From an uncultured SAR86 cluster bacterium (GTDB lineage: Bacteria > Pseudomonadota > Gammaproteobacteria > Magnimaribacterales > Magnimaribacteraceae), in contig CALJGK010000042.1 in assembly GCA_938075195.1 (NCBI GenBank), positions 1 to 43,677 on the forward strand: 43,677 bases of DNA, read 5' to 3'. Positions 23,194 to 32,768 of this stretch are shown here, in pieces. Each line of letters starts with the position of its first letter. Positions within the stretch are counted from its first letter, which is position 1. The translations under genes and the position numbers were made by a program. The notes beneath the pieces are model-generated. The model did no database searches and was not told the origin of the DNA. It was given only the letters and a program-made list of their open reading frames with translations.

Positions 23194-23647
23194 TATGTCC
23201 TCTTTTTTCTAAAGTTATGCCAAAGAAATATCCGCTTAAAAAACCATACAGGGTTAGTATAATTTTACCTATAATTGATCTTCCACCCGCTAGAACATCT
23301 AAATTATAAAATGCTAGAGGCATCAATAAGACTATAGCCAAAAGAGCAGCAGCACCTGCCAATCCATAAGCTAGAGGCTTAGATAGATTAACCCAGATTA
23401 ATAATATTTTTGCTATCAAGAAAGCAGCCAACATACCTATCGCTATTAGAGCGACCATAGGCACTGCACCACCTCCATTCATCAACACTAAATTACCAAA
23501 ATACGATCCCAAAAAGACAGCAAAAGTCACTGGCATATCTACTGAAATCAACCATGTCATATTGCTCATTGTTTCTTGAAAAATAACTAGGCAAGTGGCT
23601 ATTAGAATAGTTAAGGTTAAATAGAAAAGATTTTTAATCATATTCAT
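23177..23647 (-). CDS. hypothetical membrane protein
   Basis: 156 residues with four or five hydrophobic helices: FYLTLTILIATCLVIF, MPVTFAVFLGSYFGNLVLM, VPMVALIAIGMLAAFLIAKI, YGLAGAAALLAIVLLMPLAF, and IGKIILTLYGFLSGYFFGI. I do not recognise a family. It overlaps the CoA-transferase gene by 4 nt and the sugar dehydrogenase gene by 17 nt, so it sits inside a tightly coupled operon. It might anchor or serve the periplasmic dehydrogenase. Confidence 0.6.
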   Translation of the reverse strand: MNMIKNLFYLTLTILIATCLVIFQETMSNMTWLISVDMPVTFAVFLGSYFGNLVLMNGGGAVPMVALIAIGMLAAFLIAKILLIWVNLSKPLAYGLAGAAALLAIVLLMPLAFYNLDVLAGGRSIIGKIILTLYGFLSGYFFGITLEKRGHNDQTT

Positions 23648-24855
23648 TCCTGAGCGGCTAGGGTTAAGCTGGCGATTAATTCCCTATTTTGCTTTTCTCG
23701 CTCTTCCATACGGCCGATTATATCATTATCTATACCCATGGAATTTAGAACTTCTTTATTATCATGTCCTAAAATAGGTGCCAAAAATCTAGGGAAATCG
23801 CTCTGACCTTTGAGAGTGGCAGGCGGTTTAGGCATTCTCATTTTTCCTAATTCAGGATGATCTATCAGCTTAATAGAATCTTGTTGAACTACCTGAGGAT
23901 CTTGATGAACGGCACTGAGCTCATTGCAAATTGATGCTGATATTTCTTCCTGATCCATCTTGTTAACGAGTTCAGTGCTAGAAAATTGAATTGTAATTTT
24001 ATTGATTATCTCTGTTAACTCTTGTTTATGGATAATTCGAGAAACAAGATTATTAAACTTCTCTTTTGTATGCAGATCTAAATCAAATAATGTACAAAAT
24101 TTAGAAAAGATTTCATCATTGGCAATTAAAATTAATACCGCTCCACCATCTTTTGTTTCATATACTTCAAATAGGTCAGCAAGCTCTCCCACATTCAACC
24201 CTCCTTCCTCGAATGTATGATTCATCATAACGTCTGGCCAATTGTAATAAAGAGCTGATTCCAGCATTGAAATTGGAAGATATTGACCTCCTTCACCTCT
24301 CTCTCTTTGAAATAAAGCAGCAGATATTGCTTGCGCGCTAGTCATACCAGTAACCTTATCGTAAATTATAGTTCTTATTAGTTCAGGAGAATTGCTACTT
24401 TGAGCATTTGGAATGCCTACTGTGCCTTGAATTAATGGATCATAAACCTTCTTTTCTTTATAGGGTCCTGACTGACCATAGCCTGATATAGAACAGTAAA
24501 TAAGATCCGGTTTTATTTGTTTTAAAGACTCGTAATCAATGCCAAGTTTTTTAACAATTCCAGGGCGATAATTCTCAATTAAAACATCAGCGGTAGAAAC
24601 TAATTTTTTGAAAACTTCTAGATCTTCATCGTTTTTGAAATCTAAACATATGCATTTTTTGTTTCTGTTCAGAGTTGAGAACATTGCCCCCATACCATCT
24701 TTAATAGTTCCCATGAATCTAGCCAGGTCTCCTATTCCAGGTGGTTCAATTTTTATGACATCAGCCCCCTGATCGGCCAACATCATCCCTGCATATGGTC
24801 CTGAGACAGTTGAAGTCAATTCAAGAACTCTTATGCCTTTATATGGTCCGCTCAT
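23644..24855 (-). CDS. CaiB/BaiF family CoA-transferase
   Basis: 403 residues, the length of class III CoA-transferases. The N-terminal Rossmann-type fold GIRVLELTSTVSGPYAGMML and DQGADVIKIEPPGIGD, the RNKKCICLDFKN strand, and YCSISGYGQSGPYKEKKVYD are standard. The Asp in KVYDPLIQG stands where the catalytic Asp (thioester-forming, as Asp169 in formyl-CoA transferase) is expected. It moves CoA between carboxylic acids; substrates cannot be told. Some relatives are racemases, but the second copy at 25918-27048 fits that role much better. It starts the minus-strand group ending at 21711 and diverges from tatD with a 43-nt gap. Confidence 0.9.
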   Translation of the reverse strand: MSGPYKGIRVLELTSTVSGPYAGMMLADQGADVIKIEPPGIGDLARFMGTIKDGMGAMFSTLNRNKKCICLDFKNDEDLEVFKKLVSTADVLIENYRPGIVKKLGIDYESLKQIKPDLIYCSISGYGQSGPYKEKKVYDPLIQGTVGIPNAQSSNSPELIRTIIYDKVTGMTSAQAISAALFQRERGEGGQYLPISMLESALYYNWPDVMMNHTFEEGGLNVGELADLFEVYETKDGGAVLILIANDEIFSKFCTLFDLDLHTKEKFNNLVSRIIHKQELTEIINKITIQFSSTELVNKMDQEEISASICNELSAVHQDPQVVQQDSIKLIDHPELGKMRMPKPPATLKGQSDFPRFLAPILGHDNKEVLNSMGIDNDIIGRMEEREKQNRELIASLTLAAQE

Positions 24856-24898
24856 ATCTCCCCCTTAAGAAAATTACTCCTTTATAATAGACATCATC

Positions 24899-25702
24899 AT
24901 GTCATACATTCAAGAACAATTTTTTGATATTGGAGCAAACTTAACACATAAGTCTTTTGAGAGTGATCTTAAAGAAGTGTTATTTGAAGCAAAAGAAATT
25001 GGCGTTAAGAGAATGTCTATTACAGGAAGTTGCTTAGAAGACTCAATTCAAGCCGCAGAAATGGCAGAGAGATTTCCTGAAATGTGTATTTCAACTGCTG
25101 GCATTCATCCTCATAATGCAAAAGAATATAGTCCTGAAATGTTTTCAGAAATAAAAGCTCTGCTTAAGAAAGAGCCAGTGAAATGTATAGGCGAAACAGG
25201 GTTGGACTTTAACAGAAATTTTTCTACTCCCGAACAACAGCAATTAAGTTTTGAGGCACACTTAGAATTATCCATTGAAGAAAACATTCCTTTATTTTTA
25301 CATGAGAGGGATGCTCATGAAAAGTTTGTAGAAATTACCTCTGCTTACATAAAACAAATGCCTAAAAGTGTAGTCCACTGCTTTACGGGTAGTAGAGAAG
25401 CTTTAATGAAATATCTTGATATGGGTTTTTATATAGGAATAACAGGCTGGGTCTGTGACGAAAGAAGAGGCACACACCTAAAAGAGCTAATTCCACTTAT
25501 TCCACTTGAAAGGTTAATGATAGAAACGGATTCCCCTTATCTGCTCCCAAGAGACATGCAGCTAGATAATTCTACGAGGAATGAACCAAAATATCTTGCA
25601 CATATAGCTAATACGATTGCTGGACTTAGAAATGAGAGCAAAGAATTAGTCTATTCATCTATCTATATGAATTCACTTGATTTTTTTGATATTTCAGTCT
25701 AG
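24899..25702 (+). CDS. tatD: TatD family metal-dependent hydrolase/DNase
   Basis: 267 residues. FFDIGANLTHKSFESDL and SITGSCLEDSIQAAEMAERF match E. coli TatD itself, including the NLT variant of the usual HxH site. Metal ligands are seen in AGIHPHNAKE, CIGETGLDFNR, LFLHERDAH, VVHCFTGS and IETDSPYLLPR. TatD is a cytoplasmic 3'-5' exonuclease acting on damaged DNA; the old link to Tat export is not supported by current work. No tatABC genes are adjacent. The 3' end overlaps the convergent glutaredoxin-like gene by 9 nt. Confidence 0.92.
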   Translation: MSYIQEQFFDIGANLTHKSFESDLKEVLFEAKEIGVKRMSITGSCLEDSIQAAEMAERFPEMCISTAGIHPHNAKEYSPEMFSEIKALLKKEPVKCIGETGLDFNRNFSTPEQQQLSFEAHLELSIEENIPLFLHERDAHEKFVEITSAYIKQMPKSVVHCFTGSREALMKYLDMGFYIGITGWVCDERRGTHLKELIPLIPLERLMIETDSPYLLPRDMQLDNSTRNEPKYLAHIANTIAGLRNESKELVYSSIYMNSLDFFDISV

Positions 25703-25921
25703 AAAATCTTTAATTACTTCTGCATCGAATGGCCAAAGCAGCTCTCTTTCTTCAAGAAGAAGTACGGGAATTTTATCCCAGTATTTATCGAGGTATATTC
25801 TCTTGGCATAAATATCAACCTCGTCAAAAGTAATATCATCATGGATAAATTCAGACAGTAGAGATCGAGCTTGCGCACATAAATGACAATCTCTTCCAGT
25901 TAATAAAATCAGTCCTTTCAA
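25694..25921 (-). CDS. glutaredoxin-like (DUF836-type) thiol protein
   Basis: 75 residues with a thioredoxin-fold start LILLTGRDCHLCAQARSLL, active site CHLC at 12-15, and the cis-Pro loop DKIPVLLLEE. The end WPFDAEVIKDFLD is normal for the small glutaredoxin-like family (DUF836). It should act as a thiol-disulfide oxidoreductase in the cytoplasm. The start overlaps the AMACR gene by 4 nt and the 3' end overlaps tatD by 9 nt. It closes a run of ten minus-strand genes. Confidence 0.86.
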   Translation of the reverse strand: MKGLILLTGRDCHLCAQARSLLSEFIHDDITFDEVDIYAKRIYLDKYWDKIPVLLLEERELLWPFDAEVIKDFLD

Positions 25922-27048
25922 ACTACCGAACCTGAAGCCATGAGACTATTCATCTCTTCTTCATTGAGACCAAGTGTTTCCAATATTTCTTTGGAATGTT
26001 CTCCCGCCAACGCAGGCGGCAAAGTAATCTCATTTATGGTTCTATCAAATCTTGGTGCAGGTGCGGGCTGAGTTATACCTTCAAGCTCTATAAAAGTTTT
26101 TCTTGCAACATTATGTGGATGTTTTGGTGCTTCACTCATATCTAAAACAGGAGCAAAACATACATCTGTTCCTTCCATGAGTTCACACCATTCATCTCTA
26201 GTTTTAGTTATAAAAACTTTCTTTATCAGTTCTTTTTTTTCATTCCAAGTATCTCTCTTCATTTGATCTCCAAAATCATCCTGCGATAGACCTGCTTTTT
26301 CACAAAGCAGTGCATAGAACTGAGGTTCAATTGACCCTATAGATACAAACTTTCCATCTTTACATTCATACGTATCGTAGAAATGTGCCGCACCATCGAG
26401 CAAATTTGTCTGTCTTTCTAAATTCCAAAATCCTGATTGGTGCATGGAGTACATCATTGTCATAAGAAGAGAAGAGCCATCAGTCATGGCGGCATCTATA
26501 ACTTGGCCCTTACCTGAAGTTTTTGTTTCCAATAAAGCAGCAACAACTCCTAATGCCAAAAGCATTCCTCCTCCTCCAAAATCTCCTATGAGATTTAGTG
26601 GCGGAACTGGAGGTGAATCTGTTCTTCCTATAGCGGCAAGAGCACCTGATATAGAGATATAGTTGATATCATGACCAGCTGCATTTGCCAAAGGACCTGT
26701 CTGACCCCACCCCGTCATCCTGCCATAAACTATCTTTTCATTTCTCTTTTGACAAACATCAGGTCCGAGACCCAATCTTTCCATCACACCTGGTCTGAAC
26801 CCTTCAAAAACAGCATCAGCACTCTCTATAAGCTTTAAAACGACTTCTACACCCTCTTCAGATTTAAGATCTACAGCTATGGACTTCTTGCCTCTGTTTG
26901 CCGGCTCTTCCCTGGATCCTGTACCTGCTGCCGAAGCCCTATCCACTCTTATAACTTCAGCACCGAGATCGGCTAAAATCATTCCGCAAAAAGGGCCAGG
27001 ACCAATACCTGCCATTTCTACAATCTTCAATCCATTTAAAGGTCCCAT
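25918..27048 (-). CDS. alpha-methylacyl-CoA racemase
   Basis: 376 residues of the CaiB/BaiF fold. The proton-transfer residues known from the Mycobacterium tuberculosis racemase MCR are present at the same numbers: His126 (AAGHDINYIS), Asp156 (NLIGDFGGGG) and Glu241 (GSIEPQFYALL). That makes racemisation of 2-methylacyl-CoA thioesters much more likely than CoA transfer. The reaction prepares methyl-branched or sterol side chains for beta-oxidation. An AGGAG site precedes the ATG. It follows the RND exporter gene by 9 nt and overlaps the glutaredoxin-like gene by 4 nt. Two TAG-type substrates (phytol-derived or sterol) are possible; none is shown. Confidence 0.92.
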   Translation of the reverse strand: MGPLNGLKIVEMAGIGPGPFCGMILADLGAEVIRVDRASAAGTGSREEPANRGKKSIAVDLKSEEGVEVVLKLIESADAVFEGFRPGVMERLGLGPDVCQKRNEKIVYGRMTGWGQTGPLANAAGHDINYISISGALAAIGRTDSPPVPPLNLIGDFGGGGMLLALGVVAALLETKTSGKGQVIDAAMTDGSSLLMTMMYSMHQSGFWNLERQTNLLDGAAHFYDTYECKDGKFVSIGSIEPQFYALLCEKAGLSQDDFGDQMKRDTWNEKKELIKKVFITKTRDEWCELMEGTDVCFAPVLDMSEAPKHPHNVARKTFIELEGITQPAPAPRFDRTINEITLPPALAGEHSKEILETLGLNEEEMNSLMASGSVV

Positions 27049-27057
27049 ATTTTTCTC

Positions 27058-29538
27058 CTATAATTTTTCTTTACCCAACGGCTTAAATGTAAGAATCAGT
27101 TGTGGTAGTAATGTTAACGCACCTAATAATGCCATAACCATTGCGAGTGATACAAAAAATCCAAAATACACACTTGGATTAAAGTTTGAAGTAGCAAACA
27201 CCAGGAACCCTAAGATAATTGTCAAAGAGGTATAAAACATAGCCCTTCCGATAGTTTTATGACTATTTTGCATGGATATTTGATAATTATTTGAGCGACT
27301 AAACTCTTTCTTAAACCTATGAATGTAATGAATGGTGTTATCCACTGCCATCCCTACACTGATAGCTGCTACAGTAATTGTCATGATGTCTAAAGGAACA
27401 GAAAAGAGCCCCATCGACCCCAGCACTATACTTGCTGCAAGTAAATTTGGAATTATTCCAATAATTGACAAGTACAAAGATCTAAACAGAATTAAAAACA
27501 TGATGAAGATAATGCTAAACACTATGACTATAGTTCCGATTTGAGAATCAAATAAGCTTTGCAGCATATTATTATAGAGAACTGCAAGGCCAGTCAGCCT
27601 AAATTGATCGGATTCCAATTGAAATTCGGACTCTAAGGTACTAGAGATTTCTGATAATAATTGATTCCTATTTAAGCCCTCCGCAGATTCTATAACCCTA
27701 GCAGATATTCTGACTTGATTTTCATCTTCGCTTATATAAGAACTTAGAAGATTATCTTTAATATCATCTGGAAGCATAGTCTTAACTAGTGCTAAATCTA
27801 GCTCAGATAACGCCTCACCATCTTTGAGTTCTCTTGCGACCTTTATGCCACTTGCTACAGAGAGTACTTTTCCAATTTCTGGCAAAGAATCAATATAGTC
27901 ATGTATTTCCTCAAGTCTATCTAGAGATATGGTATTCCACCAATAACCATTTTCAGCAACATCTTCATCTGATCCAAAGTCGTCATCGAATTCGAAATCA
28001 TTATCAAAATCTTCCTCATCAGAAATTTCCCAATTTTTTGGAGCATTGATAACTATGTCTAGAGGGGCCGTACCTCCTAACTTCGTATCAAGTAACTCCA
28101 TACCTTTATAAATCTCGGTAGTAGGCTTGAAGTAATCAATAAATCTATTTTCTACGGTTAATTTACTTATTCCATATAAAGAGAAGCTAAAAAGAATTAC
28201 AGAAATCAAGATAACTATATTTCCATATCTTTGAGTAAAAGAAGAAAAGACTAATGTTATTCCTTTACTGAAATCTTTAGATTCTTTTCCTTTATCAGAA
28301 GTAAACAGAAGCATCGCTACAGGAACCAGTGTAAAAGAAAAAATAAAAGCAAAGAATATTCCAGCCACCATCATCTTACCGAAATCTATGACAGGTTTTA
28401 TTTCACTTACACTCAAAGAGGCAAAAGCAATGATTGTTGTTAATGCAGTATAAAAACATGGTTTAAGCATTTGCTCTATGGTCAAAGTGACTAAATCTGT
28501 TTTGTCCATAGAAGGATCAAGCTCATACAGTTCTTGATACCTGACAATTAAATGAATAGCCAAAGAAATTGAAATTATTAATAAAAGTGAAATAAAATTA
28601 GATGAGACTACCGTCACTCTCCAATCCATCCAACCCAAGAAACCTATTACTACTAGGGCAATAAGAGCACTTGAGACTAAGGGCATTGTTACCCATCTTA
28701 ATTTTTTAAAGATTACACTCAGGGTTATGATGAACATTATGAGCACACCTATAGCAAAATACTTTAGATCACTCTCTATGAAACCAATCATGTCCGAAGC
28801 TATCATTGCGGTTCCACCTAAATAAAGCTGACCATACTCCTCATAGCCTTTCATGATCATTCTGGTTGTCTCTATTAATCTATCTCTTGCAACCGATGAT
28901 TCTGAATTAAGTTGTTTTATCTCATCATTAATCTGTTCTAGCATGAGATCATGAATAGATGGATTGTAATTATTTGAATTGACTATTTCTAAGATTGAGT
29001 ACCTTTTATTAATTGCCTCTTCATATACATCATCACCACTCAATATTAGCTGCATAGCAGTGTAGTTAGCCTCTTTATCTGTAAGCAATTCTGTATAAAG
29101 AGGACTGTTTTTAAATTCTAGCCTGGCTAGATCTTTATCCGTGTCTTGATCTTCGATGGTCCGAAGATTATCTGCTAATTCACTCATGCCCATCTTGGGG
29201 CTAAAAAGTAATGGAGCATCTAGGTAACTTAAAACTGATTCAACGCCTTCTATTACCGCAAAGGCATCAACCATTTCTCTGACTTGAGTAATAGCCTCTT
29301 GCGAGAATAGATCCTTCTTTGGATCAAAAATTATTATCAAGAAATCTGAAGAAGAATAGTCAGCATTGACCTCTCGATAATATTTTAAATCATCATCGCT
29401 TTCTAAAACCAAAGAATCAGAAGAAGCATCTAGCTTGAATTTATTTAGATTGAAAATAGAAAAAAGTAAAATCGTGAAAAATATCAATAAAATAGACTTA
29501 GGATGGTGAGTAATATATTCAGAAATAATTTTAGACAT
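27058..29538 (-). CDS. RND/MMPL-family exporter with acidic loop insert
   Basis: 826 residues with the twofold RND plan: one N-terminal helix (SILLIFFTILLFSIFNL), a large periplasmic loop, a block of five helices (about 245-410), a second single helix near 440, a second loop, and five more helices to the end. VGMAVDNTIHYIHRFKKEF near 740 is the typical TM4-type loop of MMPL/hopanoid-exporter-like proteins. A run of Asp, Glu and Phe (about residues 500-527) lies in the second loop. Substrates of relatives are lipids or hydrophobic compounds. It begins 2 nt after trhO and ends 9 nt before the AMACR gene, which fits a lipid theme. Confidence 0.88.
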   Translation of the reverse strand: MSKIISEYITHHPKSILLIFFTILLFSIFNLNKFKLDASSDSLVLESDDDLKYYREVNADYSSSDFLIIIFDPKKDLFSQEAITQVREMVDAFAVIEGVESVLSYLDAPLLFSPKMGMSELADNLRTIEDQDTDKDLARLEFKNSPLYTELLTDKEANYTAMQLILSGDDVYEEAINKRYSILEIVNSNNYNPSIHDLMLEQINDEIKQLNSESSVARDRLIETTRMIMKGYEEYGQLYLGGTAMIASDMIGFIESDLKYFAIGVLIMFIITLSVIFKKLRWVTMPLVSSALIALVVIGFLGWMDWRVTVVSSNFISLLLIISISLAIHLIVRYQELYELDPSMDKTDLVTLTIEQMLKPCFYTALTTIIAFASLSVSEIKPVIDFGKMMVAGIFFAFIFSFTLVPVAMLLFTSDKGKESKDFSKGITLVFSSFTQRYGNIVILISVILFSFSLYGISKLTVENRFIDYFKPTTEIYKGMELLDTKLGGTAPLDIVINAPKNWEISDEEDFDNDFEFDDDFGSDEDVAENGYWWNTISLDRLEEIHDYIDSLPEIGKVLSVASGIKVARELKDGEALSELDLALVKTMLPDDIKDNLLSSYISEDENQVRISARVIESAEGLNRNQLLSEISSTLESEFQLESDQFRLTGLAVLYNNMLQSLFDSQIGTIVIVFSIIFIMFLILFRSLYLSIIGIIPNLLAASIVLGSMGLFSVPLDIMTITVAAISVGMAVDNTIHYIHRFKKEFSRSNNYQISMQNSHKTIGRAMFYTSLTIILGFLVFATSNFNPSVYFGFFVSLAMVMALLGALTLLPQLILTFKPLGKEKL

Positions 29539-29540
29539 TC

Positions 29541-30467
29541 TTATTGTTTATTTTGTTTTGCATTCATGCCCATATGTTCGTGACCTCTTGCCTCAGCAAG
29601 ATCGATTTGCTTTTGTCTTTGTGCAAATCTTTCTTTATCTTCATCAGAGGATGAAAGATAGCATAAGTGACATGAGACTCCTTTGACATAGTGTTTGGAT
29701 TGCAAATCTATCTTAGATAATGGTCTTCTGCAGCCAAAACATTGGAAATACTCCCCTCTTTCTAAGTTTTCATTAACTGTAACTCGTTCATCAAAGACAA
29801 AACATTCACCTTTCCAAAGATTCTCTTCTTTATCAACCTCCTTAAGGTAACCAAGCACTCCACCATCGAGCTGATAAACCTGTCCAAAGCCCTCTTGTAG
29901 CATAAAAGATGAAGCTATCTCACACCTAATACCACCAGTACAAAACATTGCTATTTTTTTTTCTTTTAAGCTTGAGAGATTACTTTCAACAAATGCAGGG
30001 AAATCAGTAAAATTTTTCATGTTTGGTATAGTTGAATTTTTGAAACTACCTATCTTTGTTTCATAATCATTCCTAACATCAAGGACAACTGTTTCTGGAT
30101 CTAAAATTAGCTTATTCCACTCAGACGGATCAACATGAGTCCCTCTTGATAAGACGGGATCAAACTTACCTTCCAAAGGAAGAAGCCTGTCTCTGCATTT
30201 TATTTTTAATCTTTTGAAGGGAACAGAGGACGATATGGACCAAGTTTGATCTTTTAGCTTTAGTTTAGTTTTATCTTCCAACAAAGAAATGAGATTTATT
30301 AAAGATTGTTTAGGTCCTGATAAAGTGGTGTTGACACCCTGCGGCGTAGAGAAAAAAGTTCCTACAATTTTATTTTTTACACAAAATCTTTCAACGACTC
30401 TTGCTAGTTTTTCGTGATCCTCTATTTGTTCTATAGAGTAAAAGGTAATGACATGATTATCAGTCAT
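29541..30467 (-). CDS. trhO: tRNA uridine(34) hydroxylase TrhO (rhodanese domain)
   Basis: 308 residues. The N-terminal ferredoxin-like domain (HVITFYSIEQIEDHEKLARV, GTFFSTPQGVNTTLSGP) is followed by a rhodanese domain with catalytic Cys176 in MFCTGGIRCE and a C-terminal zinc-like cysteine set (CFGCRRPL, CHLCY). TrhO (YceA) makes 5-hydroxyuridine at the wobble position of tRNA, the first step to cmo5U/mo5U. Cytoplasmic. It sits 9 nt behind bolA and 2 nt before the RND gene. Confidence 0.94.
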   Translation of the reverse strand: MTDNHVITFYSIEQIEDHEKLARVVERFCVKNKIVGTFFSTPQGVNTTLSGPKQSLINLISLLEDKTKLKLKDQTWSISSSVPFKRLKIKCRDRLLPLEGKFDPVLSRGTHVDPSEWNKLILDPETVVLDVRNDYETKIGSFKNSTIPNMKNFTDFPAFVESNLSSLKEKKIAMFCTGGIRCEIASSFMLQEGFGQVYQLDGGVLGYLKEVDKEENLWKGECFVFDERVTVNENLERGEYFQCFGCRRPLSKIDLQSKHYVKGVSCHLCYLSSSDEDKERFAQRQKQIDLAEARGHEHMGMNAKQNKQ

Positions 30468-30476
30468 AAGCTCTGG

Positions 30477-30797
30477 TTACTGATCTTTTTTGCTACCACC
30501 TAGACAATCCGGAGATGGTTCAGCCTGTTGATTTTTTTCCTTCCATTCTTCTTCGGTAAAAGTATGTAGAGATATTGCATGGATAGGTCCAGAGATCTCT
30601 TCTTGAATTTGTGAATAAATAAGCTGATGTCTTTTAACTAAATTGAGACCTTCAAAGGATTTAGATATGGCAACAATCCTAACGTGAGACTCTCTGCCTG
30701 GCTCAACATTATGAAGATAGCTCTCATCAATTACTTCAAGGTGAGAAGGTTCTAGGGCTGTTTTAAGTTTTGATTCTATAGATGTACATGCACTCAT
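30477..30797 (-). CDS. bolA: BolA family protein
   Basis: 106 residues. IESKLKTALEPSHLEVIDES and HNVEPGRESHVRIVAISKSFEG, then NLVKRHQLIYSQI with the invariant His, are the BolA fold. The tail SPDCLGGSKKD resembles the C-terminus of gammaproteobacterial BolA proper, distinguishing it from short IbaG/YrbA. BolA partners with monothiol glutaredoxins in Fe-S handling and affects envelope and stress genes. It lies 9 nt from both ogt and trhO. Confidence 0.93.
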   Translation of the reverse strand: MSACTSIESKLKTALEPSHLEVIDESYLHNVEPGRESHVRIVAISKSFEGLNLVKRHQLIYSQIQEEISGPIHAISLHTFTEEEWKEKNQQAEPSPDCLGGSKKDQ

Positions 30798-30806
30798 AAG
30801 CGCATT

Positions 30807-31265
30807 TTAGTTTCTTTCTAGCATTAAGAGAAATTTTTTAATATCTAGACCACCTGTAAAACCGCCAAGCCCATTTTTTGCTAGGACTCGATGACATGGA
30901 ATAAGTATTGGAAGTGGGTTTTTACCACACGAAGTTCCTACCGCTCTAAAGGCCTTATGCCTTCCAATTTTTTTAGCTATAGCTGAGTAAGATAAAGTCT
31001 TACCGTATTTTATTTTCTTCATCTCTTGATAGACTCTCATGCTGAAGTCTGAAGATGAAAGCTTATATTGAAGATTAAAAACCTTAAGTCCTTCAAAAAA
31101 GTATTGGTTAAGCTGGAGACTTAATTCTTTAAACCTCTCATCGCTTTTTTTAGTTTCTAAGCCTTCAAAGGTTTGATTGGTGAAAGATAAAGATAAAATA
31201 TTCTCTTCATCTGCAAGTAAACCGATATCTCCTATAGGGGAATGAAAAAGAGACTTTAAAAGCAT
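30807..31265 (-). CDS. ogt: methylated-DNA--cysteine S-methyltransferase
   Basis: 152 residues. The acceptor Cys124 is in IPCHRVLAKNG; RAVGTSCGKNPLPIL before it and GFTGGLDIKKFLLMLE after it are the normal DNA-binding and active-site segments. GKTLSYSAIAKKIGRHKAFRAVG forms the recognition helix region. The protein removes alkyl groups from O6 of guanine in a suicide reaction. The short N-terminal domain fits Ogt rather than Ada. It follows the GPH transporter gene by 6 nt and precedes bolA by 9 nt. Confidence 0.93.
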   Translation of the reverse strand: MLLKSLFHSPIGDIGLLADEENILSLSFTNQTFEGLETKKSDERFKELSLQLNQYFFEGLKVFNLQYKLSSSDFSMRVYQEMKKIKYGKTLSYSAIAKKIGRHKAFRAVGTSCGKNPLPILIPCHRVLAKNGLGGFTGGLDIKKFLLMLERN

Positions 31266-31271
31266 CGGTTT

Positions 31272-32753
31272 TTAATCTTTCCAAACCTTTGTATCTGGGT
31301 TTGCTGCATTCTCTTCGTGCTCATCTCTAGTAAGTGTATAACCAGAAACCAAAGAGAGTGCTGCACCGAATGCAATTATACAAATAGGTACGTACCATAA
31401 AGCTAAATTTGCTAAAACTTCGTTAGGTACAATACCATTAAGTTCATTTCGAATTACTGAGCTTTCAGGAAAAGAAATCAAAGATAAGATGATACCTGCA
31501 AAAGTTAAACCGAACCCACTGACAGCTTTATCTGCAAAGCTTCTAGCTGAAAAAAGAATTCCTTCCTCTCTTCTGCCAGTTTTTAGTTGTATATCTTCAA
31601 CTAGATCCATAAGCATCGAGGCCAAAGTCGCAAAAACAATAATTGCAGCAGCAACATTAATCACCACATGCACACACAGAACAGGCAAAAGATAAGGACT
31701 ACCGTTTTCAGGAAATAAAGATGTGCCAAATGTAAGGTCTACATATCTCAATGCAAAAGGAAGAGCAGCAAATATAATCTGGAAAGACCAGATAGACATA
31801 ACCGTCTTTTTCTTGCCAAATCTATCGGTAAAAATAGGAGCAGCAAATATAGCAATTATTGGTGCAAGATATAAACACAATCCTCTTGTGAGCATTTCAT
31901 CAAGATTCAATCCCCAAAAATAACTATCGAAATAAATCGCAAAAGCTGCCTCTATTCCTCCAGCCAATGCAGCTAATAGTCCTGAAAAGAATAAAAACAT
32001 GTAAGAGCGATTGGCTAATAAAGTTTCCTTAACTTCCTTAATGGTTTTGGAAAAGGTCATATTCTTTCTCTCAGGAGGCTCTATTAGACTTGGAATATGT
32101 TTATGGGTACCAACACTTGTTACTATGATGCCGATAAAGATAAGAATAGCTGCTACAAGACCATATTCTGACCAAGCCTCAGGGTTGAATCGTCCATCTG
32201 AAAAGTTCTCTGTAACATTCGAGGGACCAAACCAAAACCAAACAAGATTATAGGTAGTTAAGCCGCCAAACCAACCAAAAAAATATCTAAAAGACATTAA
32301 GGAAGTTCTTTCAACATAACTATCTGTTAACTCTGGACCTAATGAAATAGAAGGTACTTCATAAAAGGTGATAAAAACTCTAATGATAATTGCACAAACC
32401 AAAAGGTAACTAAACAACTCCCAATCAGTCAGGGATTCAGGTGGAGTCCATAAGAAATAATAAGTGATAGCTACAGGTAATGCGGCCGCATACATAAAAG
32501 GATGTCTTCTTCCCCATCTTGATCGAGTTCTATCAGAATAATATCCCACTAAAGGATCTGTAATTGCATCTACAATCAAAACTAGGTTTAGAGCAAGACC
32601 GGCCATCCAGGCAGGTAAACCTAAGACAGAACTATAGACAAATAAAACAAAATAACTGAATCCATTATTTTTAATACCAAAAGAAATGGATCCAAATCCA
32701 TAAAAGAATTTTGTCTTAAGATCTATTTTTTTTTCTTGTTGTAACTCTTCCAT
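31272..32753 (-). CDS. MFS transporter of the GPH (glycoside-pentoside-hexuronide) family
   Basis: 493 residues, twelve helices. The family marks are FGSISFGIKNNGFSYFV at the start, VDAITDPLVGYYSDRTRSRW followed by GRRHPFMY in loop 2-3, and FYEVPSISLGPELT after helix 4. GPH carriers (MelB-like) move sugars with sodium or protons, but marine members annotated this way often have unknown substrates. It is paralogous to the transporter at 35783-37222 along the whole length. It lies 15 nt after the DUF3604 gene and 6 nt before ogt. Confidence 0.88.
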   Translation of the reverse strand: MEELQQEKKIDLKTKFFYGFGSISFGIKNNGFSYFVLFVYSSVLGLPAWMAGLALNLVLIVDAITDPLVGYYSDRTRSRWGRRHPFMYAAALPVAITYYFLWTPPESLTDWELFSYLLVCAIIIRVFITFYEVPSISLGPELTDSYVERTSLMSFRYFFGWFGGLTTYNLVWFWFGPSNVTENFSDGRFNPEAWSEYGLVAAILIFIGIIVTSVGTHKHIPSLIEPPERKNMTFSKTIKEVKETLLANRSYMFLFFSGLLAALAGGIEAAFAIYFDSYFWGLNLDEMLTRGLCLYLAPIIAIFAAPIFTDRFGKKKTVMSIWSFQIIFAALPFALRYVDLTFGTSLFPENGSPYLLPVLCVHVVINVAAAIIVFATLASMLMDLVEDIQLKTGRREEGILFSARSFADKAVSGFGLTFAGIILSLISFPESSVIRNELNGIVPNEVLANLALWYVPICIIAFGAALSLVSGYTLTRDEHEENAANPDTKVWKD

Positions 32754-32768
32754 GACCGCCTTTATTTC

